36,669 bases of DNA from Candidatus Collierbacteria bacterium RIFCSPLOWO2_01_FULL_50_23 (GTDB lineage: Bacteria > Patescibacteriota > Microgenomatia > UBA1400 > MFAQ01): positions 65,488 to 102,156 of the forward strand of contig MFAI01000036.1 in assembly GCA_001774555.1 (NCBI GenBank), in the 5' to 3' direction. Below, one piece after another: positions 19,887-27,721 of the stretch. A program made the position numbers and the translations under genes. Position 1 is the stretch's first letter, and the number at the start of each line of letters is the position of its first letter. Below the pieces are notes generated by a model. It did not search any database and had not been told where the DNA came from. It was given only the letters and a program-made list of their open reading frames with translations.

Positions 19887-20897
19887 CTACGCCCTCAAAA
19901 ACTTAAATATACTGGCCTTCTTTCCCGAGACCAGTATCTCGTATTTCTCGGCCAAAGTAAATTTGGAAGTCGTGAGCGCAATCCCCTCAAACCCAATTTC
20001 TCGAGCCACCAGAACGACCATTACTCCCCCGGGTCCCAAAACCCTGCCAAACTCATCGATCATCCGCTTATAAAATGTACCCACATCTCCCAATTTCTCA
20101 TGGTGTCCCCAAGGAGGGTCGGTCACGATCTTGTCCACTGACTCATCTTCGATCTCAGAGAGATTTAAGGCATTTCCGGCACGGATTTTCACCTTCTCGC
20201 GAGTCCAGGACACCTTTTTCGTAAGTAGATTTATTTTACTGACGTCACTATCGATCGCACAAGCGAACTTATAAGGAAAGCTGCTGATTCTTTCCAGGAA
20301 TATCGCCCCGGACCCGCAATAGGGATCAAGAAAAATATCCGATTTTAGTGGGTCAGAGAGACGGCAGAGAACATTAGCCAACCCCAGCTTCAATTCACCC
20401 TCCGTCACTTTTTTCTTTAGTGATGTGATCCTTAATCCGAAAAAAATCGAGCCATCGCTTCGAACCATTACCCAAAATTCACGCTCTCCCTCCACACCCA
20501 ACCACTTCAGACCGGTCCTATTACTGATAAATCTCTCTAGTTTGGCCGACGAATCGTGATCCACACTGACCGTGCGGTTCTCGAAAGAGACCACGAGCTT
20601 AAATGATCCGCCTTTGACCGCGCCCAAACTAGACAGCTTTTCACCCAAGTCCTTATCAGCAAGTAATACTTGAACAGCCTTGTCGCCATCGACACCAATT
20701 AGTTTATCTCGGGAAATCAGAATAAAGCTGTTATTAAAAAATCTGATCTTTCCCACCTGGTGAGAGGGAGTTTTGGTTCGGAAAACTACCAACCCGTCAA
20801 GCAAGAAATCAACTTCGACATCCGCCAAGTCCTCTTTTAACCAACGGTCAGTTACCTTGCCCAGACCAGAAATAAAGGTCGAAAAGAAAGGAAGCAT
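19887..20897 (-). CDS. RNA methylase (class I SAM-dependent MTase, TDPPWG motif)
   Basis: FLDPYCGSGAIFLERI...DKIVTDPPWGHHEKLGD. Start moved to MLPFF (20897) because the longer ORF reads through the antisense of a tRNA gene. Confidence 0.82.
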   Translation of the reverse strand: MLPFFSTFISGLGKVTDRWLKEDLADVEVDFLLDGLVVFRTKTPSHQVGKIRFFNNSFILISRDKLIGVDGDKAVQVLLADKDLGEKLSSLGAVKGGSFKLVVSFENRTVSVDHDSSAKLERFISNRTGLKWLGVEGEREFWVMVRSDGSIFFGLRITSLKKKVTEGELKLGLANVLCRLSDPLKSDIFLDPYCGSGAIFLERISSFPYKFACAIDSDVSKINLLTKKVSWTREKVKIRAGNALNLSEIEDESVDKIVTDPPWGHHEKLGDVGTFYKRMIDEFGRVLGPGGVMVVLVAREIGFEGIALTTSKFTLAEKYEILVSGKKASIFKFLRA

Positions 20898-20946
20898 ACG
20901 CGCCAATCTTAACAGATTCAGCCTAGCTGTGAGATAATAGACATAT

Positions 20947-21034
20947 GCCTGGGTGGTGAAACTGGCAAACACGCAGGTCTCAAAAACCTGTGAGGTAAAA
21001 TCTCTTGCGGGTTCGATTCCCGCCCCAGGCACCA
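20947..21034 (+). tRNA. tRNA-Leu (anticodon CAA), CCA encoded
   Basis: GCCTGGG...CCCAGGCACCA acceptor; anticodon arm CAGGT-CTCAAAA-ACCTG; long variable arm GAG..CTC; T arm GCGGG-TTCGATT-CCCGC. Confidence 0.95.
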
Positions 21035-21045
21035 AAGTCGCGCTA

Positions 21046-23637
21046 CTATCGCCGCCGGTCTGTTCCAAAAAATTTGATCTTCTCTCCCCTGAATGTCAGA
21101 CTGATTTGTGACAAAGGACCATTCCTGTGTTTGGAGATATTCAGTTTGTAGTCAGTCAGGTTGTTGTCATCGGGTTTGTAAAGAAACATGACCACGTCGG
21201 CATCCTGTTCGATACTGTTGTGAACAACCATATCATTGGCCAGGAAATTGGCGTGACCCGGAACAGTTGCATCAAAAACCTCCATCTCTCCACGATCAGT
21301 TATTTCCACTACTTCGTCCCAGTAAATATCCGAACTGGCCAAGTCGAAAAATCTCTTCTCTGGTAGAACTTGATGAATCTTCAAGAGGCGCTTCCGGCTT
21401 ATCCCACTATTGTGACGCTGTGTGCCACTATATGCCCAGTCCAGTCTTTTATGAAACTCCCTTGTTGTCAAACCCGCCCGACGCCTGGCGTCTTCTATCT
21501 CCCCCCAAACTTCCTTCGGCACGACGTCGTCGTTGGGATTCTCTGTTATTCCGCCCAGTAGTTTCATCGCCTCGATGGCCCTTCTCCCCTTCTCCCCCAC
21601 CACACCAACTAATTGTAAAAACTTAACCTGTTCGATCTTTCCTTGAACCACGGCTATCCACATATCCTCATTACCATTCTTCTTTGTGGACGTGACCCGC
21701 GCTCTGATCCCCAACCGCAACAACAGGTGCGCCACCTGCTCTATCAACTGTCGACTACCCGAAGCATAATAAATTCTTATCTTCGGTCCTTTTCCCTTTG
21801 AATTTATATGAACACAACCATCAGTAGACCACAGGTGTTTCAAAAACAAAGCTACTTTCTCTTTTGATTGGAGGAAAATTACTTCCGGAATTCGTTTCTC
21901 TCTAGACCTTTGATCAAAAATTCCCAGATCATCAAGCCATTTTACAATCGGGTTGCGTCGTCCCCTTGCCAATTTATAAACGGACGGTAGATACAAATGA
22001 TACCAATTTGATTGGGGCACGATCCGTGGCTTTATTGTAAATTCGGCAACAGCCGCCCGACGAACTATTTCGATCAGCTCCATTTCGGAGTTTGTATAGT
22101 GCAAGGGCTGATCGGCTAGATAGCAACCATCCCCAATAAGATGGGCCAAAACAACCAACCGGTTGTCACTAACCTGTCTCACGGTGTCACCCTTCCCGAC
22201 CACAACCTCTCTCGCCACACCGATGTGGTCACCCGCATTTAAGCGATCAAGTCTCGTCCACCCAGAAACTTTATAAAAAGGATGATTCGCCGACGCTCTT
22301 ATTATCCGCCCACTCTTAAGCTTCAGTTCGAAAATCCTTTTTTTACCACTCAAAAACGCTCTGCTAATCTTCGCTGGAACAAGTTTCATTTCATTATTCA
22401 TTGCCAAAACCGGAATATCCTTTTTACACACCAAGTCCCCAATTTTGACCCGCTCGCCAGTGTCTTGCCTGACAATTAAAGTATCTCCGGTTAGACAGCC
22501 GGACTCGCGTAAATCCGACAGTTGGGGAATCTTTTCACCACGACTCTCCACCGCACGGGATAGCTGTGACAAGGCAATCACTGGGATACGGAGCTCGCGC
22601 GCCAAGTTCTTCAAACCTTGCGAGATCGCACCCACTTCCTGGACTCGGCTTTCGTATCTACCATCCCCAACCGCGAGCTGGAGGTAGTCCACTACAAGTA
22701 GCTTAAGGCCCACTTCGGCATGAAGACGTCTTGCTTTGGTTCTCATCTGGAGAATAGTTTGCCCCGGCGTATCGTCGATAAAAAGCGGCGAATCGGCCAA
22801 AATACCCATCGCCTCTGACAACTTTTCAAAATCTTCCGGTTTGAGATTTCCTGTCTTCATCTTCCAGGCATCAATTCCCGCCTGCCCGACCAACATGCGG
22901 TCGACCAGTTCGAGATTACTCATTTCCAGAGAAAAAATACCTACCGGGATCTTCTTTTCTACCGCCGCGAACTGGGCAATGTTTGTTGCAAAAGCAGTCT
23001 TTCCGACGCCGGGACGGGCCGCCACAATGATTAGATTGCTATCCTGCAAACCAACCAGCACGTCATCCAAATCAGAAAAACCGGTAGGAACACCTCGGAG
23101 TCCTCCCTCCATCTTCTGCAATTCATCAAGTCGGTCAAAACTTTCAGCCAATGCTTCCTTGATCGGAATAAAGGAGCGTTTGATATTTTTCTGCGACAGC
23201 GAAAAAACTGCTCTTTCCGCCGTGTCCAGAATTGTCTCCAGATTGTTACTTTCATCAAAGGCCAATTCCCCCAACGTCCCCGCCGCCGAAATCATTTGCC
23301 TCTTGATGTAAGTCTCTTTTACCAAGGCTCCGTACTTGACGACATTGGCCGAAGTGGGAACTTCATTGGTCAACTCGGATAAATAAGCCATTCCACCCAC
23401 CCGAGTCAGTCCCTTCTCCTTCTTCAACCAATCAGAAACCGTAATTACGTCAATAGGATCGCGGTTTTCATACAAAGAAATCATCGCCGAATAGATCAGG
23501 CCGTGGTTTTCTCTATAGAACATTTCCGCCTTGAGTGACTCAGCTACCTCGACAATCGCATCCTTATCAATCAGAATCGCTCCCAGAACTGACTTTTCCG
23601 CTTCATCAGAATGTGGTGGAACTTTAAAGTTAGCCAT
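21046..23637 (-). CDS. dnaB: Replicative DNA helicase DnaB, intein-containing precursor
   Basis: PPHSDEAEKSVLGAIL, AARPGVGKTAFATNIA, SLEMSNLELVDRML, DYLQL, LSDLRESG|intein|SIEQDADVVMFLYK. Confidence 0.96.
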   Translation of the reverse strand: MANFKVPPHSDEAEKSVLGAILIDKDAIVEVAESLKAEMFYRENHGLIYSAMISLYENRDPIDVITVSDWLKKEKGLTRVGGMAYLSELTNEVPTSANVVKYGALVKETYIKRQMISAAGTLGELAFDESNNLETILDTAERAVFSLSQKNIKRSFIPIKEALAESFDRLDELQKMEGGLRGVPTGFSDLDDVLVGLQDSNLIIVAARPGVGKTAFATNIAQFAAVEKKIPVGIFSLEMSNLELVDRMLVGQAGIDAWKMKTGNLKPEDFEKLSEAMGILADSPLFIDDTPGQTILQMRTKARRLHAEVGLKLLVVDYLQLAVGDGRYESRVQEVGAISQGLKNLARELRIPVIALSQLSRAVESRGEKIPQLSDLRESGCLTGDTLIVRQDTGERVKIGDLVCKKDIPVLAMNNEMKLVPAKISRAFLSGKKRIFELKLKSGRIIRASANHPFYKVSGWTRLDRLNAGDHIGVAREVVVGKGDTVRQVSDNRLVVLAHLIGDGCYLADQPLHYTNSEMELIEIVRRAAVAEFTIKPRIVPQSNWYHLYLPSVYKLARGRRNPIVKWLDDLGIFDQRSREKRIPEVIFLQSKEKVALFLKHLWSTDGCVHINSKGKGPKIRIYYASGSRQLIEQVAHLLLRLGIRARVTSTKKNGNEDMWIAVVQGKIEQVKFLQLVGVVGEKGRRAIEAMKLLGGITENPNDDVVPKEVWGEIEDARRRAGLTTREFHKRLDWAYSGTQRHNSGISRKRLLKIHQVLPEKRFFDLASSDIYWDEVVEITDRGEMEVFDATVPGHANFLANDMVVHNSIEQDADVVMFLYKPDDNNLTDYKLNISKHRNGPLSQISLTFRGEKIKFFGTDRRR
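21217..22497 (-). mobile_element. DnaB intein with LAGLIDADG homing endonuclease domain (427 aa, C381-N807 of the precursor)
   Basis: CLTGDTLIV (block A), ASANHPFY (block B), LAHLIGDGCYL and FLKHLWSTDGCVHI (dodecapeptides), VFDATVPGHANFLANDMVVHN (F/G), +1 Ser; codons TGT 22497-22495 and AAC 21219-21217 checked. Confidence 0.95.
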
Positions 23638-24208
23638 TCAAGACCACTACCTCGGTACTCTCAGGCAGAGAGTCGGCGTCTAATTTGAGTTTGTCCATGT
23701 CGCGCTTGACGACCTCAAATTTGTTGGTAGACAAAAAATGATCGACTTCACCGATTGCATCATAACCCATCAGGACGGCAAGATATGGCTCACAGGCGTC
23801 GATGAGACCCGCTCCCCCGGTCAGGGTTACCAACAAAACGTCGATTTCGGACAATTTCTGCTTCATCTTCTCGTCAGGATCGCCGACTAATGCGCCGGTG
23901 TGGGCAACCTCAACGCCGTCGCCGCTTATCCTCACCACCATCCCCTCTTTGCCGATCTCTACTCTGTCTGCGATAATACCAACACCACCGAGCTCATATT
24001 CTCCCTCTTTATCAATAACAAATGTTTTTTCTCGGTTTACTGCCCCGGAGATTTCAAACCTACCTGCCTGCCCGCCTGCATGCGCAGCTTGCGGCGTGGT
24101 ATAAATAACCACATCCGCTTTTTCTTTGGAAGAGATCGGATCAATGACCAGGGTCAAGGTCTTGGTCTTAAATTTAAAACTGTTTTTACCCAAAAATGTT
24201 ATCTCCAT
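23630..24208 (-). CDS. Metallo-beta-lactamase-fold (UlaG-like) protein lacking the canonical HxHxDH
   Basis: MEITFLGKNSFKFKTKTLTLVIDPIS..KADVVIYTTPQAAHAGG...FVIDKEGEYELGGVGI. Confidence 0.75.
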   Translation of the reverse strand: MEITFLGKNSFKFKTKTLTLVIDPISSKEKADVVIYTTPQAAHAGGQAGRFEISGAVNREKTFVIDKEGEYELGGVGIIADRVEIGKEGMVVRISGDGVEVAHTGALVGDPDEKMKQKLSEIDVLLVTLTGGAGLIDACEPYLAVLMGYDAIGEVDHFLSTNKFEVVKRDMDKLKLDADSLPESTEVVVLNG

Positions 24209-24290
24209 ACCTGCCCGCCCCTGGGGGGAGCGAGTTTATCTTAACACATGGTCCGAACGGTAGGATGTGATATAGTTTGCTTGTTCTATT

Positions 24291-24722
24291 ATGCGTAAAG
24301 AAGTCATTTTTGCAATCATCGTCGGTCTGGTCCTTGGACTCGTCATTCTCTATGGTATCCAAGTAGCCAACAAGTCAGCCAAACAGGCGGCCTTGGTACT
24401 TGCTCCCACCCCCGAAGAAACGGTCACTCAGGTCCCCACACCCACCCCCGTCTCCGGCTTGACGATCGTTTCGCCGGCCGATCATTCCGTGATTAACACC
24501 TCAATAGTAAAAATTATCGGCAAGACCGACCCAAACTCGACAGTGGCGGTCTATTCTTCCGAAGATGACGCCTTGGTCAGCGCAGACAAAGACGGCAATT
24601 TTTCCTTCGATCTAAAGCTCACCGGTGGTGAAAACGTCATCAAGGTCACCGCCCTAAAACCCGATCAATCCATCCAAGGAACCCAAATAACCGTTATTTA
24701 CACCACCGCCAAAATCAACTGA
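24291..24722 (+). CDS. Membrane-anchored extracytoplasmic protein with Ig-like/bacterial Ig domain
   Basis: N-terminal TM, Pro/Thr linker, TIVSPADHSVINTSIVKIIGKTDPNSTVAVYSSEDDALVSADKDGNFSFDLKLTGGENVIKVTA. Confidence 0.7.
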   Translation: MRKEVIFAIIVGLVLGLVILYGIQVANKSAKQAALVLAPTPEETVTQVPTPTPVSGLTIVSPADHSVINTSIVKIIGKTDPNSTVAVYSSEDDALVSADKDGNFSFDLKLTGGENVIKVTALKPDQSIQGTQITVIYTTAKIN

Positions 24723-24724
24723 TC

Positions 24725-25375
24725 ATGAAGAAACTAGCTACCTTACTGCTAACCACATATATTCTTGTGCTATCCGCCCACCCGATCTTCGCAGTTGATA
24801 GCTTGGATACCCCGGTCGGCTCAGCCAGCGCCATCAAAGAGGATATCAACAAACGCATCAAGGAAGCCATCGATAAAAACCTGAAAAATACTCAGGCAGT
24901 CCTTTCCGAAAGCAGTGATCAGATCGTTGGTTACGTCGGCATTGTCAGCGATATCAAACAGGGAGTCTTCAATCTGAACACCGACACGATTGCCCTCCAA
25001 GTCAGTCTGGGTTCGGCAACTCAAATCATCAAAGACAACCAGCCCCTAAAAACAGAGCTCATCTCTCTCAAAGATAAAGCGATCGTCATCGGCAATCTCT
25101 CCTCCCCCGATATTCTTACCGCAAAAAGAATAGTCATCATCAAGGAAATAGCTCCAAAGTCGGAAAAGAAGGTCGTCCTCTCCACCATCGTCAAGGTTGA
25201 TCTTAAGAAAAAAACCATTACTCTGAAGATAGACGACAAAGCCCTGGAAATGACTATGGGAAAACTTATCAAGTTTGATCTCGCCACCCTCAAGTTGACA
25301 CAAAAGATCTTCGGCATCATCGTCATCGATACCGCCTCCGGAGGAACCACTCTTATCCAAGGAAAAATTATCTAA
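24725..25375 (+). CDS. Secreted hypothetical protein
   Basis: Signal peptide MKKLATLLLTTYILVLSAHPIFAVDS, then repeated beta-rich segments. Confidence 0.7.
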   Translation: MKKLATLLLTTYILVLSAHPIFAVDSLDTPVGSASAIKEDINKRIKEAIDKNLKNTQAVLSESSDQIVGYVGIVSDIKQGVFNLNTDTIALQVSLGSATQIIKDNQPLKTELISLKDKAIVIGNLSSPDILTAKRIVIIKEIAPKSEKKVVLSTIVKVDLKKKTITLKIDDKALEMTMGKLIKFDLATLKLTQKIFGIIVIDTASGGTTLIQGKII

Positions 25376-25384
25376 TTTCCAAAA

Positions 25385-25429
25385 ACCACCTTGTGCCGGG
25401 GTCCTGCCCGAGCCCCGGCAAAAAGTGGT
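25385..25429. terminator. Strong hairpin, possible terminator or structured 3' end
   Basis: ACCAC...TGCCGGGG-loop-CCCCGGCA...GTGGT; no good T-run. Confidence 0.45.
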
Positions 25430-25472
25430 CTATTTGGCCCATAATTTACCTCATCCGGCCTCAAAAGTCAAT

Positions 25473-25501
25473 TTGACAACGCCCCTCTCCCCTGCTATTA
25501 T
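25473..25501 (+). promoter_or_regulatory. Promoter TTGACA-17-TATTAT with extended -10 (TGC)
   Basis: TTGACA 25473-25478, TATTAT 25496-25501, spacer 17 nt. Confidence 0.85.
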
Positions 25502-25506
25502 CGCCT

Positions 25507-25706
25507 AAAGCGTTACGAGCGGAGTCACGATCCGCAATGGGCTCGCCGAAGCGAAAGCGAAGGCGGCCACGCTTCCCGCCAAAATGCGGGACGGAAGCCA
25601 AACCGAACCAATCAGGCAGTCGATGTCGCACCTAGCGGAGTCGGCCCAAGAGTCTCGAAGAGAAATACTTCGAGGAAAGAAGATGGGACCGCGGGGGTCC
25701 TTTTTT
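25507..25706 (+). ncRNA. Probable T-box riboswitch leader (predicted tRNA-His-responsive)
   Basis: Predicted TSS begins at AAAGCGT, which can pair with ACGCTT (25569-25574). Stem III-like CTCGAAG..CTTCGAG is followed by TGGGACCGCG (T-box core UGGNACCGCG, N=G), overlapping hairpin GGACC..GGTCC + T6. hisS lies downstream. Confidence 0.7.
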
Positions 25707-25728
25707 ATTGGCCAAAACGCCATAGAGA

Positions 25729-25777
25729 GGCTCTCGTTCTTCAAAACGTTATTAGTTTTGGGGAACGGGAGCCTTTT
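25729..25777 (+). terminator. Second intrinsic terminator in the leader
   Basis: GGCTCTCGTTCTTCAAAAC-gttatta-GTTTTGGGGAACGGGAGCC followed by TTTTTT. Confidence 0.85.
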
Positions 25778-25801
25778 TTGTTCCCCGACCAATAAAAACA
25801 T

Positions 25802-26998
25802 ATGACCGAAAGACAAAACTGTAGGCCCGAAGTCAAAAAAAACGAGGCTCGGCCAAACTCGAGATATCTCATCTTGTCCGAAAATGGTTTTGGTGGGAAA
25901 AAATATCGTTTAGCGAAAAAATATCTAAAGTCATCGGGGAATACTACAGAGTCATGGGCAATCAAACGTGACGGCAACTGTTTCGTCACCCAAGTGACGA
26001 TATCAGGTGAAGCTGGCAGGCTGGATAAAATCACTACAAGAATCGGAAGTAAAAAAGTAAAAATTGCTATCTTCCAGCCAGCGAACGAGTCGGACTTCGC
26101 CTACTATCTTGAAAAAAGAAACCCGGTCAAAGACAAATTGCTATTTACCAGTCTCACTATCACCGAAGTCTCACCGGCAACGTATGCCGTTGGGACACTT
26201 AGAGAAAAGTTAAAGACTGAAACGGAGGTCAGTACTCCAACTAAAAAAATGCGGCAACTTCTGAAAGAAACCTCGTATTTACCTGTTCAGAATCTCGAAA
26301 CTATTCTTGCCAGACTCGAGGACTCCATCACCAGGAACCGACCTCTCCGCATCGGTTGTTTCGTCTGCCTCAATATGAAGTGTCTTCAATCTGGTGATAA
26401 ACCGGTTTACTTTGTTGGCCAAGAAAAAAACAGACTGGAGACCCCTAAAGTCTCCAAGCGGACGCGAGAAATTCTTTCAAAATTGGAAAATTCGGGCCTT
26501 AACTTCGCCTGGGATTTTCTGCTGGCAGATACCGATCCGCTGGATATTTACGACGAATGGCTCGGGCAACAAGAACTGGTCAAAGAAATAGGTAGGTATA
26601 AATCCAGGTTAGAGAAATCAATCGCTAGCCTATCCCCCAACACCTCAATCAAATCTTGGTCTGACGTTCAGGCTATGTTCCAAAAAAAATATCAGACAGA
26701 TTTTCAAAGGGCCTTTGAGACATGCGACCAGCTTGTAGGCACAGAATATATAGCTTCCAGTGCTAGACGCCGGCTTGCATATTTCACCGACAGGGTCGGG
26801 CTTCCCTATTCAGACGAGATCACCAAAATCTGTGAAACCACCGCCAAAAGAAATATCGCCCTCTATGCCGCTCAGGGACCGATTCTTTACGATTCATATG
26901 ATCTACTTGTAATTTCCGATCCCGATCCATCAAGACTTGGAAAGATCCAAAGCCTACTCTGTCCAAAATTACCAATCTGGTATCCCTTCCCGGGATAA
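25802..26998 (+). CDS. Unknown protein in the T-box/hisS operon (398 aa)
   Basis: Long ORF in the operon; NIALYAAQGPILYDSYDLLVISDPDPSRLGKIQSLL...PIWYPFPG. No family recognised. Confidence 0.75.
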   Translation: MTERQNCRPEVKKNEARPNSRYLILSENGFGGKKYRLAKKYLKSSGNTTESWAIKRDGNCFVTQVTISGEAGRLDKITTRIGSKKVKIAIFQPANESDFAYYLEKRNPVKDKLLFTSLTITEVSPATYAVGTLREKLKTETEVSTPTKKMRQLLKETSYLPVQNLETILARLEDSITRNRPLRIGCFVCLNMKCLQSGDKPVYFVGQEKNRLETPKVSKRTREILSKLENSGLNFAWDFLLADTDPLDIYDEWLGQQELVKEIGRYKSRLEKSIASLSPNTSIKSWSDVQAMFQKKYQTDFQRAFETCDQLVGTEYIASSARRRLAYFTDRVGLPYSDEITKICETTAKRNIALYAAQGPILYDSYDLLVISDPDPSRLGKIQSLLCPKLPIWYPFPG

Positions 26999-27004
26999 AA
27001 ACAA

Positions 27005-27721
27005 ATGACCAAAACACAGAAGTTCCTAAAAAACATTCAGGCAATATCCATCGCTCCACCGGAAAACATTATCCGCATTCTGGAGTTAATCGACAACAAT
27101 AAACCCATCACTTTTTTCAGTTGGAAAATGTTTGGGATCAAAATGACTCAGAAGGGTCTAATCGCCAACCCCAGTTTCGACACCGACGAAGCGGATAAAT
27201 ACATCATCAAAGAAAAGAATTTCATCAAGACCTTACTGAAATTAGAAATCAATTTCAAATACATCAAACTCATCCCCAACGAGCTACCCAAAGTATTCTT
27301 TGGTGTGAACCTCCCCAAAGAATCAACTAGTTTTGCGGTCAATGTCTCTCGCTACTTCAAGAAGATCTACCCCAAAACCAAAGTAATCAAATTGTCCGAG
27401 TTGCTTTCCAATCGCCCCCTCGCGTTAGTCTACCAAAAGGCGTTTGCCAAGGGACAGACCGAAAACATTGACCCAAAGAAATTTGCCAAGGAAAAACTTT
27501 CTCGGTCAACATATTACTCAGACGAACCTCTATCGAACGAAAAAGGGACAATCCTTGCCCAAAAAGCTTTCGGTCTTTTTTCCGCCGAAACCGCCATAAT
27601 TTTCAAATATATTACAAATCCTGTCTTGCTCGCGGGTGCAAGGTCAATAGATACTTACAAATACAAGTTTTCAAAATATCCCAAAGATCGACCAATATTA
27701 CCAATATTATTTGTTCTATAA
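27005..27721 (+). CDS. Unknown protein in the T-box/hisS operon (238 aa), possibly paralogous to the preceding ORF
   Basis: ORF between 25802-26998 and hisS; TAATGA coupling to hisS. Confidence 0.75.
   Translation: MTKTQKFLKNIQAISIAPPENIIRILELIDNNKPITFFSWKMFGIKMTQKGLIANPSFDTDEADKYIIKEKNFIKTLLKLEINFKYIKLIPNELPKVFFGVNLPKESTSFAVNVSRYFKKIYPKTKVIKLSELLSNRPLALVYQKAFAKGQTENIDPKKFAKEKLSRSTYYSDEPLSNEKGTILAQKAFGLFSAETAIIFKYITNPVLLAGARSIDTYKYKFSKYPKDRPILPILFVL

Noticed and set aside
20898-21068. N-terminal extension of the 393-aa methylase ORF (PGAGIEPARDFTSQVFETCVF...)
   Set aside because: It is the antisense translation of the tRNA-Leu gene, a well-known artefact; start moved to 20897.
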